DNA of 64,000 nt from Chitinophagaceae bacterium (GCA_016786745.1 JAEUVS010000151.1:62001-126000), one strand, 5' to 3'; positions 7,128 through 17,243 are shown, counted from the stretch's first letter. The notes: generated from the letters alone by a model not told the origin. A program made the numbers and translations.

Positions 7128-10100
7128 CTGAAAAAGCTCATACTCCTCTCCCTCTGCGCGATCTTCAATTCATGGCTTTTCGGCCAGGAGAACTTCGTAT
7201 TTAACAGGGTACTGCCGCCAGACGGCCACTTCTTTCTGCATGTTACAGGCATTACGCAGGACCGCTCGGGATACATGTGGTTTTCTTCCAAAAAAGGCTT
7301 TTACCGGTACGACGGATACGAGATGATCAACTACAAAAACGATCCGCTTGATCCCAACTCATTACCCACCGATGCGCTTGAAACCATCGCTTCCGATAAA
7401 CAAGGCAATATCTGGCTCGGCACCCTTGGAGCGGGCCTGCTAAAATTCGATCCTATTCTCCACCAATACACGCAATACCGTCACTCCAACACCGACACCA
7501 ATTCACTTGGCGCCGACTGGATTTCGAATGTTTTGATCGATAGAAACGGCATAATATGGATCGGTACGGGAAATGGTCTCGACCGCTTCGATCCGCAAAC
7601 GGGCAGGTTTATTCACTACCGCTCCAATGAAGGCGACCCGCGGAGTCTTTCAAGCAACTCCGTTTTTTCCATCTATGAAGACAGGAAAGGTGTCCTGTGG
7701 ATTGGAACCGGAAGCATCTATGGTCCCGACAAAAATGATCCGTCGGTTGGTGGCCTGAACAGGATGGACGACATCACCGGAAAATTTACGAGGTATGTAC
7801 ACAACCCCAATGACCCGAACAGTTTAATCAATAACAAGGTGCGCGCTATCTATGAAAGCAGGGACGGTAGGTTCTGGGTAGGTACATCCGGAGATGGATT
7901 GCATACGATGGATCGCTCTACAGGAAAATTTCAACGGCACACCTTCGATCCTCAAAATCCGCAGAAATTAAGCAGGCCTCCTCTCGGCGAAGACCCGTTC
8001 GCAATGATCACGTTCATCACAGAAGATAAAACGGGAGGTATATGGATCGGCACTACCGATAACGGACTTTCCTACTACAACCCCAGGTCGCGGGAAATGA
8101 CGCGTTTTGCGCGCGGCGGGGAATCAGACTTCAGCTTCAACCAGAGAGATGCATGGGCCGCATTCAGTTCCAATGATGGCGTGCTGTGGATAAGCTCATT
8201 CATGGGGAGCCTTCACCGGCTAAATCCTTTAAAATTAAAGGTGCCGATTTCATTTATAAATGGGCTGAACGAGGCGACCGCATTCTATGAAGATGATGAC
8301 AACTCGTTTTGGGTAGCCTCGAGTGAAGGCGGCGTTTATCAATATGGTCCCGATAACAGTTTGCTAAGGCGTATTCAGAACGATCCCGCCAACCGGAAGT
8401 CAATTTCGAACGATACGGTTTTCGCTATACGCCCCGACTCATATGGCAATATCTGGATGGGCACGCTGGGGGGAGGTGTTGAGCAATATGTAAAAGGAAA
8501 AAACGAATTCCTACATCATAAAAACGATCCGCGGAATGTGAAAAGCCTCAGCAACGACAGGGTGGTTTATATATATGAAGACAGGAAAAAAAACATGTGG
8601 TTCGGTACGTTTCGCGGTCTCAACCTGTGGAACCGAGAGGAAAATACTTTCCGGCGGTACATATTTTACCCTGAAGACACCTCAATTTTCGGCAGCAACG
8701 TAGTGAGTTCAATTATAAATGACAGAAACGATAAATACTGGGTAAGCGCGTTCGCACGCGGAGGCGTGATGTCGTTGAACCCTGGAGATGGAAGATTTAA
8801 AATCTACCTGAAAGGTTTGAGCATGTCGTGCCTTTATGAAGATGCGGCGGGCCGCGTGTGGACCGGTGGCGTTGAAGGGTTATTTTTCTATGATACGCGC
8901 AACGACAGGTTCACCCGTTTTTTAGATCCTCTCGGCATTAACCCGATGCTTGATATTAAATCAATCATCGAGGACGACGATAATAACCTGTGGATAAACA
9001 CGTCGGCATCGCTTATAAAAATAAATAAGGAAAGAAACGAGGTGTCAACGTACGACAATCACTTCGGCTTGAAATATGAAATGACGTATGGCCTGAGCTA
9101 CAAAACAAAATCCGGCAGTTTATGCTTTCCGGCAGATGCCGGGTATTACCGGTTTTCGCCGCGCGATTTCAACAAGGAGAGTATGCCGCCGAAAATTATT
9201 ATTTCTAACTTCCGCCTTTCGAATAAAGAGATATTCCCCAATGAGAACGGGCCGCTTAAAACGTCCCTCACCGACGCCGACAGGATTATTTTAAAATACG
9301 ATCAGAATGTTTTTTCATTTGATTTTGCAGCTATAGATTTTATTGATCCGCAGGCGAACAAGCACCTGTTTATGCTTGAAAATTATGATCAGTCGTGGAA
9401 TATCGCGGGTTTCGAAAGAAAAGCTATTTACTTTAATGTGCCTCCGGGTGATTATATCTTCCGGGTGCGTGCAATTAGCGCTTATGGAAAGATGGCCGAG
9501 CGGTCGATCAAAATAGAAATTGTTCCGGCGTGGTGGAGTCGCTGGTGGTTCAGGATCGCGGTGTTATTTGCCACTATTGCCATCATTTATTTACTCATCA
9601 GGTGGAGATTGCAGGTGAAATACAAGCTGCAAATGGAACGCGCCGGCAGAGAAAAAGAATTATCCCTGTTGAAACACCGCACGTCGCAACTCGAAATGCA
9701 CGCCCTGCGCGCGCAGATGAACCCTCACTTTCTATTTAACTCACTCAATTCAATCAACAGGTTTATCATCCAGAATAATAGCGACCAGGCATCAGCATAT
9801 CTTACAAAGTTCTCCAGGTTGATGCGGCTAATTCTTCAGAATTCGCAAAATGAACTTATACCGCTGGATAACGAACTCGAAGCGCTGAAACTGTATCTTG
9901 AACTGGAAGCCGTGCGTTTCGATCATCATTTTACGTATACCATCAAAATCGACGAACAACTGGATACAACCGCGTTGAAAGTACCACCACTGATTATCCA
10001 GCCCTACGCGGAAAATGCGATATGGCACGGACTGATGCATAAGGAAGAAAAGGGTCACCTGCTGATCGAACTGATTGGCGAGGGCGATTATCTTGTCTGC

Positions 10101-10325
10101 AAAATTGTCGATGATGGAATAGGACGGCGGAAAGCCGCCGAGCTGAAAAGCAAATCGGTTTCATCGCACAAATCAATGGGAATGAAAATAACAGCCGACC
10201 GTATCACTTCAATGAAGCAGAAAAAATCGGCGCGGAACAATATTCAGATCACCGATCTTGTACATCCTGATGGAACGCCGGCAGGCACCTCCGTAGAAAT
10301 AAAAATATCAACGCATTATGATTAA
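7128..10325 (+). CDS. Two-beta-propeller LytS-type sensor histidine kinase
   Basis: This large sensor has about 1065 residues if translation begins at CTG 7128. A signal peptide (KKLILLSLCAIFNSWLFGQE) leads to a periplasmic ligand-binding region of repeated propeller blades (DRSGYMWF, DKQGNIWLGT, DRNGIIWIGT, DRKGVLWIGT and more) to about residue 680. A Y_Y_Y domain follows (YDQNVFSFDFAAIDF and GDYIFRVRA), then one membrane helix (WWFRIAVLFATIAIIYLLI) and a LytS/YehU-type kinase with ALRAQMNPHFLFNSLN and an HATPase region (YAENAIWHGL, DDGIGR). No ATG exists upstream of 7275, which would delete the signal and first blade, so a rare start (CTG 7128, ATA 7116 or ATT 7104) or a lost ATG is inferred. 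Its end overlaps the LytTR regulator by 8 bases. Such systems often sense sugars or cell-surface signals. Confidence 0.85.
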   Translation: MKKLILLSLCAIFNSWLFGQENFVFNRVLPPDGHFFLHVTGITQDRSGYMWFSSKKGFYRYDGYEMINYKNDPLDPNSLPTDALETIASDKQGNIWLGTLGAGLLKFDPILHQYTQYRHSNTDTNSLGADWISNVLIDRNGIIWIGTGNGLDRFDPQTGRFIHYRSNEGDPRSLSSNSVFSIYEDRKGVLWIGTGSIYGPDKNDPSVGGLNRMDDITGKFTRYVHNPNDPNSLINNKVRAIYESRDGRFWVGTSGDGLHTMDRSTGKFQRHTFDPQNPQKLSRPPLGEDPFAMITFITEDKTGGIWIGTTDNGLSYYNPRSREMTRFARGGESDFSFNQRDAWAAFSSNDGVLWISSFMGSLHRLNPLKLKVPISFINGLNEATAFYEDDDNSFWVASSEGGVYQYGPDNSLLRRIQNDPANRKSISNDTVFAIRPDSYGNIWMGTLGGGVEQYVKGKNEFLHHKNDPRNVKSLSNDRVVYIYEDRKKNMWFGTFRGLNLWNREENTFRRYIFYPEDTSIFGSNVVSSIINDRNDKYWVSAFARGGVMSLNPGDGRFKIYLKGLSMSCLYEDAAGRVWTGGVEGLFFYDTRNDRFTRFLDPLGINPMLDIKSIIEDDDNNLWINTSASLIKINKERNEVSTYDNHFGLKYEMTYGLSYKTKSGSLCFPADAGYYRFSPRDFNKESMPPKIIISNFRLSNKEIFPNENGPLKTSLTDADRIILKYDQNVFSFDFAAIDFIDPQANKHLFMLENYDQSWNIAGFERKAIYFNVPPGDYIFRVRAISAYGKMAERSIKIEIVPAWWSRWWFRIAVLFATIAIIYLLIRWRLQVKYKLQMERAGREKELSLLKHRTSQLEMHALRAQMNPHFLFNSLNSINRFIIQNNSDQASAYLTKFSRLMRLILQNSQNELIPLDNELEALKLYLELEAVRFDHHFTYTIKIDEQLDTTALKVPPLIIQPYAENAIWHGLMHKEEKGHLLIELIGEGDYLVCKIVDDGIGRRKAAELKSKSVSSHKSMGMKITADRITSMKQKKSARNNIQITDLVHPDGTPAGTSVEIKISTHYD

Positions 10326-11061
10326 TGCTATCCTTATCGACGATGAAGTACATTGCCTGGAAACGCTTAGTTTGATGCTGAACAGGTATTGCGGGGAGGT
10401 GAACATCGTGGAGCAATGCCGTTCTGCTAAAAAAGGGCTCGAAGCGATAAATAAACTTAAACCCGATCTCGTATTTCTCGACATAGAAATGCCGATGATG
10501 AACGGGTTCGAACTTCTTGAGCAATTGCCTGAAATACCGTTCGCGGTGATATTCACCACCAGCTACGATCAATATGCGATCAAAGCATTTCGATATAGCG
10601 CGCTGGATTACCTGTTGAAGCCAATAGACCCCGAAGAACTGACCGCTGCCGTAACCAAAATTTCATCCAAAAAAAATCTTCCGTTCGCCGAGCAGTTTGA
10701 TATTTTACTCCGCCAGATTAAACACAAAGGTTCGGGTTTCGAAAAAATCGCGGTGCCCACGCTTGAAGGCTTCGAACTTATTCGCGCCGATCAGATTGTG
10801 AGGTGCGAGGCCGACGACAATTACACGCATCTCTATCTTAAAAACAAAACGAAGATTGTCGCTTCAAGAATGCTCAAAGAAATGGAAGAGCTTCTGCAGG
10901 AGTTCGAATACTTTGTTCGTGTGCACAATTCTTACCTTGTTAATATGAACGAGGTTACAAAATACGTACGCGGTGATGGCGGATATCTTCTCATGAGCGA
11001 TGGCTCCACAGTCAGCATTTCAAAAAGCAGGCGAGAATCGCTGCTTAAATGGTTTGCTTAA
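10318..11061 (+). CDS. LytTR-family response regulator
   Basis: This 247-residue regulator is the partner of the propeller kinase, whose end it overlaps by 8 bases. The receiver domain has Asp8, Asp9, phospho-acceptor Asp55 in VFLDIEMPMMNGFE, a Thr in FTTSYDQYAIKAF and the conserved Lys in DYLLKPID. A C-terminal LytTR DNA-binding domain (about residues 145-245) shows EGFELIRADQIVRCEADDNYT, then FVRVHNSYLVN and GGYLLMSDGSTVSISKSRR. LytTR proteins bind paired direct repeats upstream of their targets. The adjacent secreted protein gene at 11204 is a possible target. Confidence 0.92.
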   Translation: MINAILIDDEVHCLETLSLMLNRYCGEVNIVEQCRSAKKGLEAINKLKPDLVFLDIEMPMMNGFELLEQLPEIPFAVIFTTSYDQYAIKAFRYSALDYLLKPIDPEELTAAVTKISSKKNLPFAEQFDILLRQIKHKGSGFEKIAVPTLEGFELIRADQIVRCEADDNYTHLYLKNKTKIVASRMLKEMEELLQEFEYFVRVHNSYLVNMNEVTKYVRGDGGYLLMSDGSTVSISKSRRESLLKWFA

Positions 11062-11156
11062 GCTTCTTTTTAAATTATCTACTCGTTCCAATCAGTTAAC
11101 TACCGCTGAAAAGCGCCAACTACCCAACAGCGCTGGGAATGGGGTTGTCTGCAGGT

Positions 11157-11164
11157 TACTTTTG
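11157..11164 (+). promoter_or_regulatory. Candidate -7 box of the secreted PepSY-like gene
   Basis: The octamer TACTTTTG matches TAnnTTTG and lies 39 bases before the ATG at 11204. No good -33 element is seen at the expected spacing, which would fit control by an activator such as the LytTR regulator encoded just upstream. Confidence 0.45.
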
Positions 11165-11203
11165 ATTCAGACAATTAAATAATTAAAATAAAAACTTAAG
11201 AAA

Positions 11204-11725
11204 ATGAAAAAGTCAATTTTAACCAGCCTGCTCTTCGTGAGCGTGGTGTCGCTCAGTTTAACAACTAATGCCCAGGGCATGGCCTACAACCCGAAAGTTG
11301 TTGCTCCTGCAAATCCTTACCACGAAACAGCAAAGAAAACTGCTGATGAAATGGATGTAAACATAAACGCTGTGAGGGATTTCAGAAAAAGTTACAAAAA
11401 TGCATCCGATGTAAAATGGGTGCTCAATGAAAACGGCGCTTCTGTATATTTCATGAACGATGGAATCAAGATGAGGAGAAGCTACAATTCAAGAGGTGTA
11501 AAAGAATACACGCTGAGATATTATGATGAAAACAGGATGCCATTGGACCTTCGCCAGCGTGTAAAGAGCAACTTTTATGACCACAATATTGTTATCGTTA
11601 CAGAGGTGACAAGGAACGATCAAACTTACTACCTGGTAAAAATGGAAAATGTAAAAGAATATTTAACTGTTAAGGTCGGGGAAGATGAGATCACCGTGTT
11701 CGAAAGAACAGGCAAGATTCAGTAA
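11204..11725 (+). CDS. Secreted PepSY-like protein
   Basis: The 173-residue product has a classical signal peptide (MKKSILTSLLFVSVVSLSL, cleavage after TTNAQ) and a small mature domain. The core reads FRKSYKNASDVKWVLNENG, YFMNDGIKMRRSYNSRG and YYLVKMENVKEYLTVKVGED, a pattern like the PepSY-like/DUF2874 periplasmic proteins common in Bacteroidota. These are thought to be small periplasmic binding or inhibitor-like modules, without a proven activity. It lies downstream of a LytTR regulator, has its own promoter box and ends in a strong intrinsic terminator, so it is a single-gene unit that may be expressed at a high level. Confidence 0.65.
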   Translation: MKKSILTSLLFVSVVSLSLTTNAQGMAYNPKVVAPANPYHETAKKTADEMDVNINAVRDFRKSYKNASDVKWVLNENGASVYFMNDGIKMRRSYNSRGVKEYTLRYYDENRMPLDLRQRVKSNFYDHNIVIVTEVTRNDQTYYLVKMENVKEYLTVKVGEDEITVFERTGKIQ

Positions 11726-11752
11726 CCAGCGACGACGATACCTGCCAAATTA

Positions 11753-11780
11753 AATGCCCCCATAGCGGGGGCATTCTTTA
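11753..11780 (+). terminator. Intrinsic terminator after the PepSY-like gene
   Basis: A perfect 9-bp stem (AATGCCCCC pairing with GGGGGCATT) with a 5-base loop is followed by CTTTATTT. It lies between the convergent genes ending at 11725 and 11804, so it may work for both directions. Confidence 0.85.
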
Positions 11781-11803
11781 TTTGATCCAGTTTTGATTTT
11801 CAA

Positions 11804-13027
11804 TTATGCTACAGCAGTTTGCGCCCTGCTTTTTCTTGCGCGTACCCAGATAAGAAGAATAATGAAGAGAACGATTAGGATTGCAGGGAACGCGATCATC
11901 TTGCCGAGTGTAGCCTGGCCCGCAGCAAGCTCCAGCTGATCGCCGGTTAAGCCTGTTGTGGTTGCTTCTGCCCTTGCTTTGTCAATCCAGCCTCCGATAA
12001 TGGGTTGCCATATCGACGTTGAAAACATACCGCACGCCCCTACTATTGACATCCCAATTGCACCGCTCGCGGGGATTTTTTCAGCTGTAAACCCGATCAT
12101 GTTGGGCCAGAAATAACACACGCCCATTGCAAAAATTATTGCCGCAACATATATTAAAGCGCCTGTTTGTGTGCTGAGGAGGAATAACCCGATTGCAGTG
12201 AATATGGCTGATCCAAGCAGCACGCCTGTCTGGTCGAACTTGTGAACGAATTCTCCGCCAAAATATCTGCCGACTGCCATAAGACCTGTAATGAGTGCCA
12301 GGATAACCATGGGTTCGGCGCCACTTTTAGCGAGTATGAGCTGAGCCCATTGTGTGGGTCCGAATTCTGAAATAGCGGTTAGCGTCATGCAAATGCATAT
12401 GTACAGGAAGAGCCACGAAACCATTCCTTTCAATGTTACACCGAGCGAAGCGTTTTCCTTTCTTGGTTTTGGAAACACCTGGCCCCAGAAAAGGAAGGCG
12501 TAGATAACGGTTGGAACCAGGATAACCCAAATCTGGGCTTCCCATCCCCATCCCTGTTTAGTCATGAACAGCGAGATAAGGCTTCCGAGCACAATACCAC
12601 CGGGGAACCACATGTGAAACCGGTTGAGCAGCGTGTTCATTAACTTACCGCTGTAAGCTGACGCGATCATCGGGTTACATGCTGCTTCGGTACACCCGTT
12701 TCCGAGCCCGAGAAGCAGTGTTGACACAAGCAGGCCAACATATCCACCGGAATAAATCGTGAGAATGATGCCTGCGGTATGTGCGAAGAACGCAAAGATC
12801 ATTATGTTCTTGGGACCGATACTGGTATAAAAAATACCACCGAGCACCATTGAAATCGGGAACCCGAGGAACCACATCTGGTTGATAAAACCGAGTTGGG
12901 TGGCTGAAAGGTTAAAGGTTTCGCCTAGTTGAGGCAGGATACCCGCCCTTATACTAAAAGAAAAAGCAGTTGTTATAAGTGCGAAACAACTGCCGTAGAA
13001 AAGTCGCTTACTGTTTTGATCGTTCAT
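11804..13027 (-). CDS. MFS transporter, sugar type
   Basis: This 407-residue major facilitator has twelve membrane segments. The N-terminal half contains FSFSIRAGILPQLGETFNLSATQLGFINQ cut by the usual first loop, GLGNGCTEAACNPMIASAYSG in helix 4-5 and FHMWFPGGIVLGSL. The region CYFWPNMIGFTAEKIPASGA in helix 9-10 resembles sugar:cation symporters of the FucP-like group. It follows a PfkB-family kinase on the same strand with a gap of 54 bases, so the pair probably imports and phosphorylates one sugar or nucleoside. The exact substrate is not readable from sequence. Confidence 0.85.
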   Translation of the reverse strand: MNDQNSKRLFYGSCFALITTAFSFSIRAGILPQLGETFNLSATQLGFINQMWFLGFPISMVLGGIFYTSIGPKNIMIFAFFAHTAGIILTIYSGGYVGLLVSTLLLGLGNGCTEAACNPMIASAYSGKLMNTLLNRFHMWFPGGIVLGSLISLFMTKQGWGWEAQIWVILVPTVIYAFLFWGQVFPKPRKENASLGVTLKGMVSWLFLYICICMTLTAISEFGPTQWAQLILAKSGAEPMVILALITGLMAVGRYFGGEFVHKFDQTGVLLGSAIFTAIGLFLLSTQTGALIYVAAIIFAMGVCYFWPNMIGFTAEKIPASGAIGMSIVGACGMFSTSIWQPIIGGWIDKARAEATTTGLTGDQLELAAGQATLGKMIAFPAILIVLFIILLIWVRARKSRAQTAVA

Positions 13028-13081
13028 ATTAAAGCAATGTTAGTTTGACACAACCAATATATGTAAATTCTTCAATTAAAC

Positions 13082-14119
13082 TTAGCTGCTGCCGGATATA
13101 AATCGCAATACGTTGTCAGCGTAAGCACCAGGCTGGCCGTGTATAAGTTCTGCAATTTTTCTCCGGCCCATTTCGGGATGAATGGTATGCTGCGACGTTA
13201 CGGCCAGGGCTCCTGCAAGATTTCCGAGTTGTTGCGCCTGCGAAAGATCGAGGCCCGCATTAAGGCCGGATATTATTCCGGATATATGCGCATCGCCGGC
13301 CCCGGCTGAACTTTTCACGTCCAGTGAAAGTGCAGGAACAAAGTTCAGTGCACCTCCATCCCAGGTCCAGCTCCCTGTTTTTCCGGCCGTAACAGAGAGG
13401 CACATTTGGGGGTTGGATTTTTTTATCCGGGCGATCAATTTTTCAATGATTGGAAGCGGTTCGTTCCTGTTGATGTCGACACCTGCAAGCATTGCGGCCT
13501 CATCAATATTTACCGCAAGGAGTTGAATCATAGAAAGCATATCAAGCTTTTCCACTTCGCGCATTTCACCTGCGGTGAACGATGCCACACTGAAGCCGCC
13601 ATATTTCTGCGAAAGCCGAAGTAAAGCTTGTCTCGCTGTGAGCGGAACCTCCGGTGCTGCAAGAGCGATAAACCGGCCTTCATTTCTTCGAAAAATCTCC
13701 TCTGCTGCTAATATATCGGCCTCACCTACCTTGCTGCAGGCAGATTCATCCGCAGTAAGGTTTCCACCTGTACCATCAGGATATAAAAAACAGAATGCAA
13801 ATAGCGTACGATCACCGGGAGAAATGCCAACATAGGTTAAATCAATTTCCGCTTCTTTCATTTCGCGCAGTATATCCCTGCCTGTTGCATCGTTACCAAC
13901 CTTTCCAATTGCATAAACATGGAAACCCGGATCCGATAACTTTTTTACATTATGCGCGATGATATGCATCTTACAATAGTCGCGTGCATCGAGGTATTTT
14001 CCGCCGCGGCTTTCCTCGCGGCCGAGGTTGTGGTTGCCATTCAAAAGAAATAGTGAGCCCGAGCCGATACCTCCTGTGCAGATCATGGCTTTAAAATGAT
14101 GTGGTGAAAATTTCAACAT
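13082..14119 (-). CDS. PfkB-family carbohydrate kinase
   Basis: This 345-residue kinase belongs to the ribokinase/PfkB family, which phosphorylates sugars or nucleosides with ATP. The diagnostic C-terminal motif is SSAGAGDAHISGIISG, with the catalytic Asp in GAGD. The N-terminal half has the substrate-binding pattern GGIGSGSLFLL, GNHNLGREESRGG and YAIGKVGNDATGRDIL. The Ala in GAGDA followed by His differs from the common GAGDAF but still fits. The start at 14119 gives the normal family N-terminus. It is upstream of a sugar-type MFS gene and likely in the same transcript, so the substrate is presumably what that transporter imports. Confidence 0.88.
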   Translation of the reverse strand: MLKFSPHHFKAMICTGGIGSGSLFLLNGNHNLGREESRGGKYLDARDYCKMHIIAHNVKKLSDPGFHVYAIGKVGNDATGRDILREMKEAEIDLTYVGISPGDRTLFAFCFLYPDGTGGNLTADESACSKVGEADILAAEEIFRRNEGRFIALAAPEVPLTARQALLRLSQKYGGFSVASFTAGEMREVEKLDMLSMIQLLAVNIDEAAMLAGVDINRNEPLPIIEKLIARIKKSNPQMCLSVTAGKTGSWTWDGGALNFVPALSLDVKSSAGAGDAHISGIISGLNAGLDLSQAQQLGNLAGALAVTSQHTIHPEMGRRKIAELIHGQPGAYADNVLRFISGSS

Positions 14120-14237
14120 ATTCTGCGATTCCCCCGAGCGATTTGCAGGGTTTTAGTAATTTGTAAACTATATATAAATGCGATTGTAATACAGGAAAAA
14201 AAATTTCTTTGGCAAACATATCAAAAACTGAGAGGCG

Positions 14238-15311
14238 TTGAGACTTCGATACATCCAGATTCTTCGTGGATTTGCTGCAATAGCTGTTTTGCTCTATCAC
14301 CTGGATTTAGATACCCGGCTTCATTTTAACCATGTATTCTTCAATTTCACCTACGGAAATCTCGGCGTCGATTTTTTCTTTGCCCTGAGCGGCTTCATTA
14401 TTACTTACATCCATCTAAAAGATATTGAACAAAAGGGAAGTGTCAGGAATTTTCTGGTAAAAAGAGCCGTAAGAATATACCCGCTTTACTGGTTGGTTCT
14501 TCCACTCGCCATCTTTCTTCAATCACCCGATTTCATAGACAAGCCAGAGCTCAAAACAGTTCTCACCACATGGGACGGTATACTGAAAAATATTTTCCTT
14601 TTACCGGAAAAAGGGGAACACATGCCGGTGGGCGTGGCATGGTCTTTAAAATACGAGCTGTTTTTTTATGCTGTTTTCGCTTTAAACATGTTATTCGGAT
14701 GGAAATTTGCCAGGGTGTTTTTCTTCGGTTGGGTCGCGATAATACTCATCGGATCCCGCGACCTGTTTGATAAGAATCTCTGGCTCGAGCTTTTATTTGG
14801 AAATATTGTTATCGAATTCCTGGCGGGATGCGTTGTAGGATACCTGTTTGTTAAAGGAAAAGAAATTTCGTTTAAATGGCTCGTGCCGGCGCTAATCGGA
14901 ATTGCCGGCTGCTTTATCATTTACCTGGGTAGATACGAGTTAAACAGGTGGAGCATTGTTACAACGTTTACAATAGGAGTTGCTTCAGCGCTGATTATAT
15001 GGTATGCGGCAACAGCAGACAAGCGCGGGAATAGCAAATACGCACTGCCATTGCTCGTGCTAATTGGCGATGCTTCATATTCCATTTATATCACTCATCC
15101 GCTTTATACCGGTCGGCTTTGTGAACTCGCCAACAGGATCGTTGATGTTTCCCTATTGAACATATGGTGGCAAAACGCGATCATCATACTAATTTTCATT
15201 GTGTGCCTCGCGACAGGAATATTAATACACCTGGTGGTTGAGCGGCCTGTTCTTAAATTTTTCAGGGAGAGATTTCATGTGCAATCGAGAGCAAAAGCAG
15301 TACCCGTATAA
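14238..15311 (+). CDS. Acyltransferase 3 family membrane protein
   Basis: This 357-residue protein is an OafA/NodX-type membrane acyltransferase that moves acetyl or other acyl groups to surface or secreted carbohydrates. The start appears to be TTG at 14238, directly giving LRYIQILRGFAAIAVLLYHL, which includes the conserved R(G)xAAxxVxxYH motif with the catalytic His. About ten membrane helices follow, with FFFALSGFIITYI, the RxxRIYPLYW motif and DASYSIYITHPL near the end, all typical. It is divergent from the PfkB kinase. The sugar acceptor is unknown, as the family is broad. Confidence 0.88.
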   Translation: MRLRYIQILRGFAAIAVLLYHLDLDTRLHFNHVFFNFTYGNLGVDFFFALSGFIITYIHLKDIEQKGSVRNFLVKRAVRIYPLYWLVLPLAIFLQSPDFIDKPELKTVLTTWDGILKNIFLLPEKGEHMPVGVAWSLKYELFFYAVFALNMLFGWKFARVFFFGWVAIILIGSRDLFDKNLWLELLFGNIVIEFLAGCVVGYLFVKGKEISFKWLVPALIGIAGCFIIYLGRYELNRWSIVTTFTIGVASALIIWYAATADKRGNSKYALPLLVLIGDASYSIYITHPLYTGRLCELANRIVDVSLLNIWWQNAIIILIFIVCLATGILIHLVVERPVLKFFRERFHVQSRAKAVPV

Positions 15312-15329
15312 ACAGGGCCGCTTTCTTTG

Positions 15330-15702
<373 letters not shown>

Positions 15703-15720
15703 TGGATTTGAGTGAGCCTG

Positions 15721-15728
15721 CGAATATA
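15721..15728 (-). promoter_or_regulatory. Candidate -7 box of tmRNA
   Basis: On the minus strand the octamer TATATTCG fits the TAnnTTYG pattern seen before several genes here. It lies 19 bases from the mature 5' end, which leaves a short leader to be removed by RNase P. Confidence 0.45.
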
Positions 15729-15785
15729 CGAAACAGAGGGGAAAGGGGAAAAGTTAAACCTCTGCACTCTGCCCTCTCCCCTCTC

Positions 15786-17153
15786 CTAATTCTTAAAGAG
15801 ATACCTCCAAAAGTCTAGCCCGAGCGCGTACGCCATCAGCAACAGAAGTAATATCATCCCCACCATCTGCGCGTATTCCATGAATTTTTCGCCGGGCTTT
15901 TTACCACTGATCATTTCGTAGAGAGTAAATATAACGTGGCCGCCATCGAGCGCGGGAATTGGCAATATATTCATAAACGCAAGCACAATGCTCAACAACG
16001 CGGTCATACTCCAGAAACGCTCCCAATCCCAATCATCACCAAACATGTTTCCGATACTGATGAAACTACCCAGCGATTCGCTCGCCTTCACTTCTTTCGA
16101 TGTAAACAGCAACTTGAAGTTTTTCAAATTCATCATCAGCGTTTCCCAGCCTTTCGCAACGCCAGCAGGTAACGATTGAAAGAAATTATAACGGCGATGC
16201 TCAACCTTCAAAAACTTGCCGCCTGATACGGGACGAAAAGAAATGCCGGTTTCATCAAGTTTTTCCTTCACTTCAACAGTGTCGCCGCTCATGCGAACAA
16301 CAACCATAGATATCTCTGTGCTCTTGAGAGGAGCCTTTTTATCCTGGAACTGTGCGAGCGATGTAATTTGTTGTCCGTTCAACGCAATGATCGTATCGCC
16401 ACGTTTCAATGAGTTCTGAGTAAAACGCTCTTTCGCTGTAATAACTGAATCGATAACCGCAGGAAATGCTGGCCGCGCGAGGGGATCGCCCTGGCGGCTG
16501 ATCAATGTGCGGATAGAACCTTCCGGAACCTGCAGGTTCAGCAGTTGCCCGTTGCGCATCACCTGGATCGTTTTCGCTTCATCGAGAATAAAATCTTTCG
16601 ATAACTTCTCGAAGTGCTCAACTTCTTTATTATTTACGCTTACAATCCTGTCGCCATTCCTGATACCGATTTTTTCTCCAAGCGAATCAACATACACGCC
16701 GTATGTCATGTTCTTTACAGGAAGATAATCCTCTCCCCACTTGAACAGTATCATTGAAAAAATAAAAAAGCCGAGCAACAGGTTTACGGTAACTCCGCCA
16801 ATCATGATGATCAGTCGTTGCCACGCGGGTTTGCTTCTGAATTCCCACGGTTGAGCGGGTTGTTTCATCTGCTCCTTGTCCATGCTCTCGTCGATCATCC
16901 CGGATATTTTTACATATCCTCCGAGCGGAAGCCAGCCTATTCCATATTCTGTCTGACCGATCTTTTTCTTGAGTAACGCGAACCACGGATCGAAGAAGAG
17001 ATAAAACTTCTCGACCCGGCATTTGAAAATGCGCGCAGGTATAAAATGTCCGAGTTCATGCAGAATGACGAGGATGGAAAGGGAAAGGATTAATTGTCCT
17101 GCCTTCACTCCGACAACCGACCAGTCTATAGCTAATAATGTCATAGTTTTCAA
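15786..17153 (-). CDS. rseP: RseP-type site-2 zinc metalloprotease
   Basis: This 455-residue intramembrane protease cuts membrane-anchored regulators such as anti-sigma factors and clears signal-peptide remnants. The active-site motif HELGH lies in the first helix (His32, Glu33, His36), and the second motif is ILPIPALDGGHV near residue 405 with the third zinc ligand. Two PDZ-like regions sit between them (GEKIGIRNGDRIVSVNNKEV and NSLKRGDTIIALNGQQI). Residue counts are close to E. coli RseP (450). It follows dxr on the same strand, a conserved neighbourhood in bacteria. A gap of 90 bases with a TATTTTTG box suggests a promoter of its own. Confidence 0.93.
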   Translation of the reverse strand: MKTMTLLAIDWSVVGVKAGQLILSLSILVILHELGHFIPARIFKCRVEKFYLFFDPWFALLKKKIGQTEYGIGWLPLGGYVKISGMIDESMDKEQMKQPAQPWEFRSKPAWQRLIIMIGGVTVNLLLGFFIFSMILFKWGEDYLPVKNMTYGVYVDSLGEKIGIRNGDRIVSVNNKEVEHFEKLSKDFILDEAKTIQVMRNGQLLNLQVPEGSIRTLISRQGDPLARPAFPAVIDSVITAKERFTQNSLKRGDTIIALNGQQITSLAQFQDKKAPLKSTEISMVVVRMSGDTVEVKEKLDETGISFRPVSGGKFLKVEHRRYNFFQSLPAGVAKGWETLMMNLKNFKLLFTSKEVKASESLGSFISIGNMFGDDWDWERFWSMTALLSIVLAFMNILPIPALDGGHVIFTLYEMISGKKPGEKFMEYAQMVGMILLLLLMAYALGLDFWRYLFKN

Positions 17154-17185
17154 TCCGCAGCGCGGAATTTATGTTTAGGGAGTCG

Positions 17186-17193
17186 CAAAAATA
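17186..17193 (-). promoter_or_regulatory. Candidate -7 box of rseP
   Basis: On the minus strand this reads TATTTTTG, a match to TAnnTTTG, 32 bases before the rseP ATG. No good -33 partner is seen. Confidence 0.4.
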
Positions 17194-17243
17194 AGTTAAA
17201 AGTTGTCTAGTAAAAGTTAAATACAAACCGGCCAAAGCCACCC

